Source: JAKACA01 sp049510975 | GTDB taxonomy: Bacteria > Actinomycetota > Acidimicrobiia > Acidimicrobiales > Bog-793 | DNA: 64,000 nt | Assembly: GCA_049510975.1 (NCBI GenBank) | Contig: JBEKYM010000025.1 | Coordinates: 6,328-70,327 of the forward strand | Reading direction: 5' to 3' | Part shown: positions 17,826-26,739 of the stretch, one piece after another | How positions within the stretch are numbered: the first letter of the stretch is position 1 | How the letters are laid out: every line of letters starts with the position of its first letter | Made by a program: the position numbers and the translations under genes | Notes under the pieces: generated by a model | Databases searched by the model: none | The model's input: only the letters and a program-made list of their open reading frames with translations | What the model was told of the DNA's origin: nothing

Positions 17826-18014
17826 CTACCGGAAGAACGATCTCCTCACCGCCCGCCCCGCCCGCGTCGTGGCGGTACCCACGGGGTGTCTCGCGTACTC
17901 GATCGTCCGCACCGCCTTCGGCGTGGCCCGCCGCTTGATCGAACCCGCGGTGCTACGAACCGGGTGCATCGCTCGCCGCACCGATCTTGGCAAGAAACCC
18001 CGACGAAAGCTCAC
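17826..18014 (-). CDS. Small basic protein, 62 residues, previously easy to miss
   Basis: A short gene on the minus strand ending 21 bases from the hydrolase stop. GTG 18014 is preceded by AAGGAGGGG nine bases upstream, a near-perfect ribosome binding site. Third codon positions are almost all G or C, as in real genes here. The product is very basic: MSFRRGFLPRSVRRAMHPV, then a middle with KRRATPKAVR, then ARHPVGTATTRAGRAVRRSF. It contains two related RxxHPV segments. There is no signal peptide or membrane helix. Positive charge suggests binding to nucleic acid or ribosome, but this is inference. I do not recognise the family. Confidence 0.6.
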   Translation of the reverse strand: MSFRRGFLPRSVRRAMHPVRSTAGSIKRRATPKAVRTIEYARHPVGTATTRAGRAVRRSFFR

Positions 18015-18270
18015 GGGACCACCCCTCCTTGGCTGCTGACGAGGAGCAGCGGTCTTCTGAGGCTTGACGAAGTCTCGAGCGACCAGCTGCTCGGTTGCCG
18101 TCATCCTTGCAGTCTTTTCCCCGCCGCCGTCAAGGCGGACGCCGAGCGGTGATCCTGAGGGCGACCATCTGGGAGCCGGCGCCGGATCGGCCGTCTCAGC
18201 ACCGAACCGGCCGGCCCGGAATGGCCGAAGGCGGAGCTGCGTTGCACCACCCGTAGCCTGGAAAGGGCCT

Positions 18271-19740
18271 ATGTCGCCGAAGCCACCGAGGATCAGCCAA
18301 AAAGTCGCCGTCGGAGCCGTCTTCGTCGCCGCCATGTTCATGTCGATCATGGACACGACCATCGTCAACGTGGCCCTCCCCACCATCGGGCGAACTTTCC
18401 ACGTCGCCCCGACAGCCGTGAGCGCGGTGTCGATCTCGTTCCTCGTCAGCCTGGCGGTGTTCATCCCTGCCTCAGGCTGGTTGGGCGACCGGCTGGGTGG
18501 CAAACGCGTTCTCCTGGCGGCCATCGTGATCTTCACGCTCGCCTCGGCCCTGTGCGGCCTCGCCGCCAACATGACCCAGCTCGTGTTGTTCCGAATCCTC
18601 CAAGGTGTCGGCGGCGGAATGCTCGCCCCGGTCGGGATGGCCATGCTCTACCGGGTGTTCCCGCCTGCCGAGCGGGTGCAGGCCGCCAGCATCCTCACCA
18701 TCCCGACCGCCCTGGCTCCGGCCCTCGGGCCCGTTCTCGGAGGTCTCCTCGTCTCGGACCTCTCCTGGCGCTGGGTCTTCTATGTCAACCTGCCAATCGG
18801 GTTGGCGGCGCTCGTCTTCGGGGCCTTCTTCCTCGAGTCGGTACCGGAGAAGAACCCCGGGCGTTTCGACCTGCCGGGCTTCCTCTTGGCAGGGATCGGC
18901 CTGGGGTCGGTCATGTACGGCGTTTCGGAAGGCCCGAGCACCTCGTGGGTGCACACCGACGTCCTCGCCAGCATCGCCGCCGGCGTCGTGCTCCTGGCGA
19001 TGCTCGTCCGCTACGAGCTGCGTACCTCCGAGCCGCTCATCGACTTCCGCTTGCTCACGAACGCCCTCTTCCGTGCAGGCACGTCCGTCATCCTGCTCAC
19101 GACTGGGGCCCTGCTCGGTGTGCTCTACGTCATCACGCTCTTCTATCAGGACGGCCGCGGGCTCTCCGCGTTGCAAGCGGGCCTCAGCACGTTCCCGGAG
19201 GCACTCGGTGTGATGACCGGCGCCCAGCTCGCCTCGAGGCTCATCTACCGCCGACTCGGTCCGCGCCGCCATGCCGCCATGGGGAATCTCGGCATCGCCG
19301 TGTTCATCGCCCTGCTCGCCTTGGTGGGACTCCACACCAGCTTGTGGGTGCCCAGGCTGCTCCTCTTCGGCATGGGCCTCTTTCTCGGCCAGGTCTTCGT
19401 CCCGATCCAGGCGGCGTCCTTTGCCACGATCTCCCCGGCGGCGACGGGCCGCGCCTCGACGATGTTCAACGCCGTACGACAGCTGGGGGGCGCCATCGGT
19501 GTTGCCGCCTTCACGACGGTCGTGGTGGCAGTCGGAGCGGTCCACGTGGTGGATCACCGGGCGGTGTCCAACCTCGCCGCCTATCACGCTGCCTTCCTCA
19601 CCGCCGCTGGCTTCGCCCTCCTCGGGGCGATCAACAGCCTACGAATCCACGACGCAGACGCCATCTCCACGATGCCGGGGCTGCGCCAGCAAGCCGGCGA
19701 GACCGAGGTTGCACCGAAGGGCCTTGCCCTCGAGGGGTAG
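18271..19740 (+). CDS. MFS transporter, DHA2 drug-exporter family
   Basis: A 489-residue exporter. The first helix contains MFMSIMDTTIVNVALPTI with the diagnostic Asp-Thr-Thr of DHA2 proteins. WLGDRLGGKRVLL is motif A, LFRILQGVGGGMLAPVG motif B/C, and ALGPVLGGLLV motif C. There are fourteen predicted helices. It probably exports drugs or amphipathic metabolites using the proton gradient. ATG 18271 is chosen because AAAGG is close upstream; the frame is open to 18064 but that leader has no transporter features. The 256 bases before it contain no gene apart from the small minus-strand gene's promoter region. Confidence 0.9.
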   Translation: MSPKPPRISQKVAVGAVFVAAMFMSIMDTTIVNVALPTIGRTFHVAPTAVSAVSISFLVSLAVFIPASGWLGDRLGGKRVLLAAIVIFTLASALCGLAANMTQLVLFRILQGVGGGMLAPVGMAMLYRVFPPAERVQAASILTIPTALAPALGPVLGGLLVSDLSWRWVFYVNLPIGLAALVFGAFFLESVPEKNPGRFDLPGFLLAGIGLGSVMYGVSEGPSTSWVHTDVLASIAAGVVLLAMLVRYELRTSEPLIDFRLLTNALFRAGTSVILLTTGALLGVLYVITLFYQDGRGLSALQAGLSTFPEALGVMTGAQLASRLIYRRLGPRRHAAMGNLGIAVFIALLALVGLHTSLWVPRLLLFGMGLFLGQVFVPIQAASFATISPAATGRASTMFNAVRQLGGAIGVAAFTTVVVAVGAVHVVDHRAVSNLAAYHAAFLTAAGFALLGAINSLRIHDADAISTMPGLRQQAGETEVAPKGLALEG

Positions 19741-19797
19741 CTCGCTCTCTCCTTCTCGGAGACATCAACGGGTAACCTGCCGGCTGACCGAAAAGGC

Positions 19798-19815
19798 TGT
19801 GAGCCGCCGCTCACA
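19798..19815. promoter_or_regulatory. Perfect inverted repeat TGTGAGC-N4-GCTCACA upstream of esterase
   Basis: Seven-base arms, four-base spacer, ending 17 bases before ATG 19833. It can be an operator or an mRNA hairpin over the ribosome binding site. It contains GTGA-N8-TCAC, which also occurs in the longer palindrome at 28065-28090. Confidence 0.5.
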
Positions 19816-19832
19816 ACACCGAAGGATGTCGC

Positions 19833-20855
19833 ATGCTGCCATGGTCCGCACCGCTCGCCGGTCGCCTCGACGAGCTCGTCATCGACTCCGCCGCCCTCAC
19901 CGACAACCACCTTGGCGATCCGCACGTACGGCCGCTCTGGGTCTACGTGCCGCCCGGTTATGACGACGACTCCGAACGGCGATACCCGAGCATCTACGTC
20001 ATCCAGGGCTACACCGGCAACCTCTCGATGTGGCGCAACCGGACCCCGTACCGGCAACCATTCGTCGAGACCGCAGATTCGGTGTTCAGTCGCGGCGAGG
20101 CACCGCCGGCGATCGTCGTGTACGTGGATGCCTGGACCGCCTACGGCGGCTCGCAATTCGTGGACTCGGTGGGCACGGGCCGCTACCACACGTACCTGTG
20201 CGAGGACGTCGTGCCCTTTGTCGACGCTCGCTACCGCACCTTGCCCGAGGCCGCCCACCGTGGGATCCAGGGCAAGTCGAGTGGGGGTTTTGGAGCGATG
20301 ATCACGCCGATGCTGCGGCCGGATCTCTTCGGCGGTCTGGCCACGCACGCCGGAGATGCTCTCTACGAGTTCTGCTATGTGAAGGAGTTCGCCGACTGCA
20401 CTCGCTACCTGCGCGAGTACGACGGCGACATCTGGAAGTGGTGGGCCGACTTCGGGTCACGAGTGGCGTTCACAAAGAAGGAGGACAGCACGCTGCTCAT
20501 GACGCTCGGCGTCGCCGCTTGTTTTTCCGCGGCGGAGGACGGCACCCCGGTGCTGCCGTTCAACTCGCGTACCGGGCAGCTCATCGAAGAGGTGTGGCAA
20601 CGCTGGCTGGCCTGGGACCCGGTGAGGATGGTGCCCTCCTACGCCGAAGCGCTCGGCGGACTCCGTGCCATTTGGATCGACGGTGGCCGCAGCGACGACT
20701 GGTATCTCGATCTCGGCGCCGAGGCGTTCCGTGCCGAGCTCAGCAAGATCGGCGTCACCGACGTCAGCTTCGAGCTGTTCGAAGGCACCCACGCGGCCAT
20801 CGACTACCGCTACCCGCTGTCGCTGGCGTTCCTGGCCGAGCGCCTTTCGCCGTGA
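19833..20855 (+). CDS. Putative esterase (PF00756, antigen-85/enterochelin-esterase-like fold)
   Basis: A 340-residue hydrolase. RPLWVYVPPGYDDDSERRYPSIYVIQGYTG is the typical start of the esterase_D-like family. GIQGKSSGGFGAM carries the nucleophile serine (GxSxG variant), IWIDGGRSDDWYLDLG the acidic region, and FEGTHAAIDYRYP the catalytic histidine. No signal peptide is seen, so it is likely cytoplasmic. Substrates of this fold range from S-formylglutathione to siderophore and acyl esters; nothing here decides. The palindrome at 19798 may control it. Confidence 0.85.
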   Translation: MLPWSAPLAGRLDELVIDSAALTDNHLGDPHVRPLWVYVPPGYDDDSERRYPSIYVIQGYTGNLSMWRNRTPYRQPFVETADSVFSRGEAPPAIVVYVDAWTAYGGSQFVDSVGTGRYHTYLCEDVVPFVDARYRTLPEAAHRGIQGKSSGGFGAMITPMLRPDLFGGLATHAGDALYEFCYVKEFADCTRYLREYDGDIWKWWADFGSRVAFTKKEDSTLLMTLGVAACFSAAEDGTPVLPFNSRTGQLIEEVWQRWLAWDPVRMVPSYAEALGGLRAIWIDGGRSDDWYLDLGAEAFRAELSKIGVTDVSFELFEGTHAAIDYRYPLSLAFLAERLSP

Positions 20856-21012
20856 CGTCCGCGTTCAGCTGACTCGAGCGGACTCGGCAGGGGACGAGGC
20901 TCCGGGGCTCACTGCGCACGTTCTGGCGGGCGCAGCGGCGTGCCTGCAGGAGCGACTGCCGGCAGCTCAGCGCGCGTGGCCCAGCACGCCACCCCGAAGC
21001 TGAGGAGGCCGG

Positions 21013-21966
21013 CTAGGGAATCGAGCGGTAGAGCCGTAGGAACGTCTCTTGGAACCCTCGCTGGGGCCAGAAACGTGCAGCGACGAGGTTCGTCATCCTC
21101 CAATCGATGGTCATCGCCGAGTAGCCCGACTCCCTCGCCCACCGCAGCGCGTGAGCCGTCAGAGCTCGGCCGACGCCGAGGCCCCGCACGGCCGGCTCCG
21201 TCACCATCTGAGAGAGATCGACGCTCGTGGCAAGGATGCGGAGATCGTCAGCGGGACGGCGGCGGAGCACGACGTGACCGACCACCTCCGGTACGAGTCC
21301 GGCCTTGCCAGACCGCTCGGCGACGAAGTGAGTGAGCAAGGGGTCCTCCGACATGCGGTTCCAGGCGACGATGAGCTCGTGCTCGCTTGGCACCGTGCGG
21401 CCGGAGAAGCTCGGCGACTCCGTGAGCTCCTCCTGCAGGAGGCGGGTGAGCTGGGCGGCGCGCCGAGCGTCGCCCGGGCGGCCCAGGCGAACGGAGACCG
21501 GACCCGGGGCAGCGCTCGCTTCCTCGTCGGCGACCGCGCGTACAGCCAGTGCGCCTGAGGCACCAAAGCTCAACCGGAACCAGGGTCTGATCATCTCGGC
21601 GACGGCGGGAACAAAGACGTAGTGACGCGAGAGACCGGATTCCACCCAGCTCTTGGCGGCTGCGGCGTAGAGATGGGGGATCGTCTCGGCCTCTCGGACG
21701 GCATGCCCGGCGATATCGGACCAGATATGCGCACCGAGAGGGTCTTCCCGGCACGCGCCCAGCAAGTAGCCGACCACTTCGCCGTCTTGCAAGGCCGCCA
21801 CTCCCGTCGCGTCGGCGCGGGCGGATTCCACCTGGGCGCGAAAGTCGGCGACGTCAGGCAGCAACCGCTGGCGCTCTCGGTGTGCACGGTGCCGGGCGCC
21901 GAGCACTTCGGCCGCCCCCGCAACGTGATCGTCTTCGAACGCCACGATCTCGAAGGTTCCGCGCAC
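21013..21966 (-). CDS. GNAT-family N-acetyltransferase, probably two GNAT modules
   Basis: A 317-residue protein. The C-terminal half is a clear GNAT domain: VSVRLGRPGDARRAAQLTRLL, VVGHVVLRRR, then the acetyl-CoA pyrophosphate loop VTEPAVRGLGVGRALTAHALRWARESG and WPQRGFQETFLRLYRS. The N-terminal half (FEIVAFEDDHVAGAAEVLGARHR...GEVVGYLLGACRED) looks like a second, degenerate module without the RxxGxG loop. Tandem GNATs often have one inactive half. GTG 21966 is chosen because translation further upstream would enter the tandem-repeat region and read Asn/Ser/Arg low-complexity sequence. It is divergent from the DksA-like gene. Confidence 0.8.
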   Translation of the reverse strand: MRGTFEIVAFEDDHVAGAAEVLGARHRAHRERQRLLPDVADFRAQVESARADATGVAALQDGEVVGYLLGACREDPLGAHIWSDIAGHAVREAETIPHLYAAAAKSWVESGLSRHYVFVPAVAEMIRPWFRLSFGASGALAVRAVADEEASAAPGPVSVRLGRPGDARRAAQLTRLLQEELTESPSFSGRTVPSEHELIVAWNRMSEDPLLTHFVAERSGKAGLVPEVVGHVVLRRRPADDLRILATSVDLSQMVTEPAVRGLGVGRALTAHALRWARESGYSAMTIDWRMTNLVAARFWPQRGFQETFLRLYRSIP

Positions 21967-22061
21967 CGGCGAAGTCTGGCACCGTGAAGGTCCGACCTTG
22001 TGGAAGCGCCGGCCGCCCGGAGCCGGATGAGCGTCAGGCGATGCCGGCGACCTACCGTCCC

Positions 22062-22115
22062 AGCGGCTCTGGCTGTTCGAGCGGCCCTGGCTGTTCGAGC
22101 GGTTCTGGCAGTGCA
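22062..22115. repeat. Three 18-bp tandem repeats before the DksA-like gene
   Basis: Units at 22062-22079, 22080-22097 and, less exact, 22098-22115. The first two differ by one base. In the plus frame open toward the DksA-like gene they would read Ser-Gly-x-Gly-Cys-Ser units. They lie between two divergent genes, so they may instead be regulatory, or a slippage-prone spacer. Confidence 0.75.
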
Positions 22116-22118
22116 ACG

Positions 22119-22469
22119 ATGGCGGTCATGGCGACCGACGAGGAGACCGCCGCCGTCCTGCGCGCGCGTCAGGCTGAGCTGACAGGCGAAGTCAGCGCTC
22201 TGTCAGAACCCATCCGGGCACCCGGTGTGCAGATGCAGTTCGGCAAGCGGGCGGGAGACCACACGAGTGACGCCGTCATGCAGATGGAGCGTTCGGTCGC
22301 CGCCGAGCAGCTGCACCACGTCTCGATCGAGATCGACCGGGCCCTCGAGAAGTTGACGGAGGGCACCTACGGCCAGTGCGACGCCTGCGGGGGAGAGATC
22401 GCCCCAGAGCGCCTGGAGGCCTTGCCCTGGGCGGCGCGCTGCATCGACTGCCAAGCTTCCGGCCGATGA
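22119..22469 (+). CDS. DksA/TraR-family zinc-finger protein
   Basis: A 116-residue protein. A helical coiled-coil region (EETAAVLRARQAELTGEVSAL to LHHVSIEIDRALEKL) precedes a four-cysteine zinc finger: YGQCDACGGEI ... RCIDCQ. DksA-like proteins insert the coiled coil into the RNA polymerase secondary channel; actinobacterial short forms are often involved in stress control but most are untested. ATG 22119 is used, with ATG 22128 equally likely and ATG 22041 possible if the Gly/Ser/Cys repeat is translated. Its TGA overlaps the ATG of the oxygenase (ATGA), so the two are coupled. Confidence 0.85.
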   Translation: MAVMATDEETAAVLRARQAELTGEVSALSEPIRAPGVQMQFGKRAGDHTSDAVMQMERSVAAEQLHHVSIEIDRALEKLTEGTYGQCDACGGEIAPERLEALPWAARCIDCQASGR

Positions 22470-23485
22470 ACACCGTCCCGATCATCGACATCTCGCCGCT
22501 CGTCGCCGGCGTTTCGACCGGCAGCGAGAGCGCTCAGACCAGCGAGGCGGCCGGCGTCGGCGCGGCGATGGACGCAGCGTGCAGGGAGGCGGGTTTCTTT
22601 TACATCGAAGGACACGGCGTCGATCCGGACCTCATCGGCAAGCTCGACGAGCTCTCCCGGCAGTTCTTCGCACTGCCGGAAAGCCACAAGGCCGAGATCG
22701 CCATGCCGCTCGCGGGCAAAGCCTGGCGAGGATGGTTCCCCGTGGGTGGTGAGCTCACCTCCGGCGTGCCGGACTTGAAGGAGGGGCTCTACTTCGGGGC
22801 TGAGCTCGGGCCTGACCATCCCCGCGTGCTGGCCGGCACCATCCTGCACGGGTCGAACCTGTTCCCCCGCGAGCCGGCGGAGCTTCGGTCAGTCGTGCTC
22901 GCATATCTGGACGAGATGACCCGGGTCGGGCAAGTTGTGCTCGGCGGCATTGCGCTCGGGCTCGGCCTGGACCGCTCCTTCTTCGAGCGGGGCCTCACGG
23001 CAGATCCGCTCATCCTGTTCCGCATCTTCTCCTACCCGCCGGCGCCGGCAACCGAGGAGCGGTTGGGCGTCGGCGAACACACCGACTACGGCCTGCTCAC
23101 GATCCTCGGGCAAGACCGCTCCGGCGGCTTGCAGGTCCGGACGCAAAGCGGCTGGATCGATGCCCCACCGATCGCCGGAGCCTTCGTGTGCAATCTCGGA
23201 GACATGCTCGAGCGCCTCACCGGCGGTCGCTTCCAGTCGACGCCGCACCGAGTGCGGAACCTGAGTGGTGTCAGCCGGCTGTCGTTTCCGTTCTTTCTCG
23301 ACCCTTCGTTCGATGCCGTCATCGATCGGCTGCCCATCGTGGGCCGCCCAGCGGACGAGGGAGCGAGCGACCGCTGGGACCACGCCAGCGTGCACGGTTT
23401 TGCTGGCACCTACGGCGACTACATCCTCGGCAAAGTCGCCAAGGTGTTCCCCGATCTGGCTGACTCGATCGAGTCGGCGCCGTAA
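22466..23485 (+). CDS. 2-oxoglutarate/Fe(II) oxygenase, isopenicillin-N-synthase-like
   Basis: A 339-residue non-haem iron oxygenase. The N-terminal DIOX_N domain reads VPIIDISPL...ACREAGFFYIEGHGV. The catalytic jelly roll has GVGEHTDYGLLTIL (first His and Asp ligands), FVCNLGDMLERLTGGRFQSTPHRV (second His) and RLSFPFF, whose Arg-x-Ser binds 2-oxoglutarate. All ligands are intact. Relatives hydroxylate or desaturate small molecules. ATG 22466 overlaps the preceding stop by four bases, tying it to the DksA-like regulator, an unusual partner. Confidence 0.9.
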   Translation: MNTVPIIDISPLVAGVSTGSESAQTSEAAGVGAAMDAACREAGFFYIEGHGVDPDLIGKLDELSRQFFALPESHKAEIAMPLAGKAWRGWFPVGGELTSGVPDLKEGLYFGAELGPDHPRVLAGTILHGSNLFPREPAELRSVVLAYLDEMTRVGQVVLGGIALGLGLDRSFFERGLTADPLILFRIFSYPPAPATEERLGVGEHTDYGLLTILGQDRSGGLQVRTQSGWIDAPPIAGAFVCNLGDMLERLTGGRFQSTPHRVRNLSGVSRLSFPFFLDPSFDAVIDRLPIVGRPADEGASDRWDHASVHGFAGTYGDYILGKVAKVFPDLADSIESAP

Positions 23486-23587
23486 CCCGACCTTCGTCCA
23501 GCGCTGCTCGCCCACCGCGACGCGGCCATGAATCGCGTCAACCTCAACTGGCATACTTCGTGGCGACGAGAAGGAGGAGGCGCGATC

Positions 23588-25441
23588 ATGATCTCTCGCA
23601 GCCGGGGTGCCCGACGGGCCTTTTTGTTCGTTGTGGTCGGAGCCGCCCTCGTCATCGGTGCCAGCCCAGTCGTGGCGCAGGCAGGACGGATCTCACGGGT
23701 CGGCGCACGCCACCGACCCTTCTCCGGCTCGACGCTCACCGTCGTGCTCCTCGGCGGTCAGCCTCCCGTTCTCACCCGTCCGGGCGCCACCGTGAAGCTC
23801 AATGCCGAGGTGACAAAAGGATCGGTCGTCGTCACATCGGCGAAAATCTCGTGGTCCTCGAGCGATCCGTCCGCCGTCTCGGTCTCGAGCTCCGGCCTCG
23901 TGACGGCCAGAGTGTCGCCTGGCTCAGCGACCATCGCCATCACGTCGCCGGGCGCCGACGGGGCGGTGGCCGACATCGCCGTCGCACCTGCGGCACCCGA
24001 CACCGTCGTCGTTGCGAGCGGTGACGTCGTCTCGAATTCGACGAGCAAGGGAACGACGACGAGCACGCTCGTGTCGAACCCGACCACAGACGCCATCCGC
24101 GTGGGCGATCGCGTCGTGTCGGGATCTGCCGGAGGGCTCCTCGCCTACGTGCACACGACGGCTCGGTCCGGCAGTCACGTCGTGCTCACGACGACGCCCT
24201 CGAGCCTCGATCACGCCTTCACGCAACTCGACATCAACGTCGGCGGCTCCGCACGCTCGGCCACTTTGGACGTCAAGGCCGGGGCGGCTTCGGTCGTGTT
24301 GCCAGGCGGCCGAGTCGTCGCCCAGCTCCCGGCTGCCGAGACGTTCACTTGTACCAATGACGTCCCGGGGGATGAACCCGTTCAGCTCAGCGGTGCGAAC
24401 CTCACCGCTCCCGTCACCTTTCAAAGCATCGCCCGGCTGCAAAGCACGACTGCCGGCATCCAGCTCTTCGAGCTCGGCGTCCATGTGTCCATCCCCGTAT
24501 CGGTCCTGACCGGCGCGGTCCTCGTGAACACGCCAGGCGAAGTCGACAGCACCTGCTCGACGGTTCTCTCACAAGTGGAGGCGGCGTCGCCTGTCTGGAT
24601 CGGTCCCGTGGAAGTCGCCCCGACGATCGTCGAGAGCAACGGCATCGAGGTCTCCGGCTACACGAGCTCCGAGCCGCTCGGTCTCACGGGACCTGCGATG
24701 ACGGCCGACTTCACGACGTCCTACGGAGTGGAGTGGACGCACGCGGAGGGCTGGGAACCGATCGGTATCGGGCCGTTTGCTTCGCCAACGATGGCGGGTC
24801 CCGCGATCACTTCCGCGCAGAGCCTCGAGCTGCATGTCTACCCGTTCGTGGCAGCAGACGTCCGCGTGTCGGCGTCCCTCGCCGGAGTGCTGTCGGTCAC
24901 GAGCCTCGGCTTTGCAGACGGGCAGGCGGAGGGGTTCGCCAACCTCATGTTCTCGGCGCCGTTCGATGATCTCGACAAGGCCTACGGCGGACCCAACTGG
25001 AATACGAACGTGACGTTCTCGGCCGGGCCGACGATCGACGTGGCCTCGGTGGCCAGCCTGATCGAGCTCTTCGGTGCCCCGGTGACGAGCACCGACTTCA
25101 ACGAGCCGGAGAAGAACTTCGAAACGGTCGCCTCGCCGGCGATCACGGTGACGGCTGCCTCCGGCACGGTCAAGGTCGGGGCCGGCGATCTGATCACGGC
25201 CACCGTTGGCGGAGGCTTCAGTGGCGACAAGGTGGAGCTCGTCGGTTTTGCGGGCAGCGCCTCAGTCGGGCAGGTCATTGCGACGGCGACTGCCGGGACC
25301 GACACGGCAGCCGCCACCTGGAGACCCACATCCAGTCAGGAGGGCACCTGGAGCATCACCGCTCTGCTCTTCCCGCCGGGCGCCTCCCCGCAGCCGTACG
25401 CAGCCATCACCTTGGCGGGTGTCACCGTCGTAGCAGCCTGA
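23588..25441 (+). CDS. Large secreted protein with bacterial Ig-like (BIG2-type) domain
   Basis: A 617-residue exported protein. ATG 23588 follows AAGGAGGAGG. The signal peptide is GARRAFLFVVVGAALVIGASPVVAQA. After it, residues about 35-140 resemble a BIG_2 Ig-like domain: LTRPGATVKLNAEVTKG...ISWSSSDPSAVSVSSSGLVTARVSPGSATI. The middle part (about 150-540) is beta-rich and of unknown type, and the C-terminus holds another Ig-like sandwich (ITVTAASGTVKVGAGDLITATVGGGFSGDKVELVG). There are few cysteines and no catalytic motif. It is probably a cell-surface or secreted structural or adhesive protein. Confidence 0.75.
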   Translation: MISRSRGARRAFLFVVVGAALVIGASPVVAQAGRISRVGARHRPFSGSTLTVVLLGGQPPVLTRPGATVKLNAEVTKGSVVVTSAKISWSSSDPSAVSVSSSGLVTARVSPGSATIAITSPGADGAVADIAVAPAAPDTVVVASGDVVSNSTSKGTTTSTLVSNPTTDAIRVGDRVVSGSAGGLLAYVHTTARSGSHVVLTTTPSSLDHAFTQLDINVGGSARSATLDVKAGAASVVLPGGRVVAQLPAAETFTCTNDVPGDEPVQLSGANLTAPVTFQSIARLQSTTAGIQLFELGVHVSIPVSVLTGAVLVNTPGEVDSTCSTVLSQVEAASPVWIGPVEVAPTIVESNGIEVSGYTSSEPLGLTGPAMTADFTTSYGVEWTHAEGWEPIGIGPFASPTMAGPAITSAQSLELHVYPFVAADVRVSASLAGVLSVTSLGFADGQAEGFANLMFSAPFDDLDKAYGGPNWNTNVTFSAGPTIDVASVASLIELFGAPVTSTDFNEPEKNFETVASPAITVTAASGTVKVGAGDLITATVGGGFSGDKVELVGFAGSASVGQVIATATAGTDTAAATWRPTSSQEGTWSITALLFPPGASPQPYAAITLAGVTVVAA

Positions 25442-25527
25442 CGCTGTGGCGCGGCAGCGCCCCACCGCTGCACGAGGCAAATCGGCGGGGCGCTGCGCTC
25501 GCCTGATGGAGTCGAAGAAATCGGCCG

Positions 25528-26520
25528 TCAGGAAACCGGGGTTGGTGTGGGCACGGCCAGGAGACCGTCGGTGTTCCCGGCGGCGTCGATGTAGAAGCCG
25601 ACAACCGAGCCGCCGTTGTTGATGCCGTTGAGCACGGTACCGCCCACGCCGCTCGGGTCGCTGATCGTGGTCACTGCGCCGGAGGCGCTCCTGATGAACC
25701 CTTCCGAGACGCCGCCGGCGGTGTAGGAACCGACGACCTGACCGATGTCGTTCACGCCGAAAGCAGCGGTGGCGGCCGAGTTGTGCACTTCGAACTCGCT
25801 GTAGGTGCCGTTCTCCCAGAGGAAGCCCTTCATGGCGCCGCTCGAGGTCGTGAGGAAGCCCACGACATCGTTCTCGTCGTTGATGCCTGCAGCGGCTGCG
25901 CTCACGGCGCCAGGCGGGTTGATGGCCGTGAAGACTTTCGTCTTGACGTTGTACTCATACGCGTGCGAGTTGCCCGCAGCGTCGTTGTAGAAGCCCACGA
26001 CGAGGGAGTTGTTGTTGCGTCCGAGCAGCTGGTTGAACTTGGGGCTCGACGTCGTGGCCGGGTCCGTCACCGAGTAGAACTTCCCGTTCTGGGTGTAGAA
26101 GCCGAAGTTCGCCTCGGCGGTGTTGGTGTAGAACCCCGCCGTGTTGCCGAAGTCGTTGATCGCCACCACCTGGGTCTGCTGAGAGCCCGGGAAGTTCTCG
26201 TTCGTGTAGTTCGCCTGACCGTAGGGCGGATCGATCGTGTAGCCGTGGTTCGGGTTGGTGGTGGGGGGCGTACCGCTGCCGAAATAGCCGGCGATCACCT
26301 GCTGGTCGTTGATACCGAGCAACTGGTTGAACGTCGGATCCTGCGACGAGTCGAGCGTCGCGTAGGTGTAGGTCGGGCCGGCAGCGGTCGCTGCTGAGGT
26401 CCGTCCGGACCGGACGCTCGCTCCGGCGGTGGTAGCGCTCGCGAAGGCACCTCCGGCAACTGAGGCAACGAGTGCCAGCGCCACGAGGCCTCTGCGGCGG
26501 TGAGTGTGGGTCGATGTCAT
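25528..26520 (-). CDS. Secreted HAF-type repeat protein
   Basis: A 330-residue exported protein. Its signal peptide is RRRGLVALALVASVAGGAFASATTAGA. Then come about five or six repeats of roughly 40-45 residues with the pattern GINDxxxVVGxYxxxxGxxxGFxxxxG: LLGINDQQVIAGYFG, VAINDFGNTAGFYT, LLGRNNNSLVVGFYN, AGINDENDVVGFLT, GVNDIGQVVGSYTA and NGINNGGSVVGFYIDAAG. This matches the 'probable extracellular repeat, HAF family', which is thought to fold as a beta-propeller. No enzyme motif is visible. ATG 26520 follows AAGGAG. It is divergent from the P450; the 219 bases between hold no other gene. Confidence 0.8.
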   Translation of the reverse strand: MTSTHTHRRRGLVALALVASVAGGAFASATTAGASVRSGRTSAATAAGPTYTYATLDSSQDPTFNQLLGINDQQVIAGYFGSGTPPTTNPNHGYTIDPPYGQANYTNENFPGSQQTQVVAINDFGNTAGFYTNTAEANFGFYTQNGKFYSVTDPATTSSPKFNQLLGRNNNSLVVGFYNDAAGNSHAYEYNVKTKVFTAINPPGAVSAAAAGINDENDVVGFLTTSSGAMKGFLWENGTYSEFEVHNSAATAAFGVNDIGQVVGSYTAGGVSEGFIRSASGAVTTISDPSGVGGTVLNGINNGGSVVGFYIDAAGNTDGLLAVPTPTPVS

Positions 26521-26739
26521 GGTCCTGCTCCTTCTGATGTCGTCTGCTTTGGGGGGCCAGCTCTTGGCTTGATGTCATCATCGGGGAACGTCCTTGCCGA
26601 GAACAGCGACATGACCCTCAGCTCACCCTCAGATCGCCCCCACTCCCGAGACGGTGATGCTCCACGGCCCGAGAGCCGTCGTGCCGAGGCGATAGATTGA
26701 GCCGGGGCGGGCCCGCGGTACCCACCAAAGCGAGGTCGG

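Noticed and set aside
18472..19587. 371-codon minus-strand frame opposite the second MFS gene
   Set aside because: Composition of His/Glu/Arg without membrane helices; the plus strand is a full DHA2 transporter.
19798..19815. Canonical CRP site
   Set aside because: Half-sites match TGTGA/TCACA but the spacer is eight bases, not six, so a standard CRP assignment is not supported.
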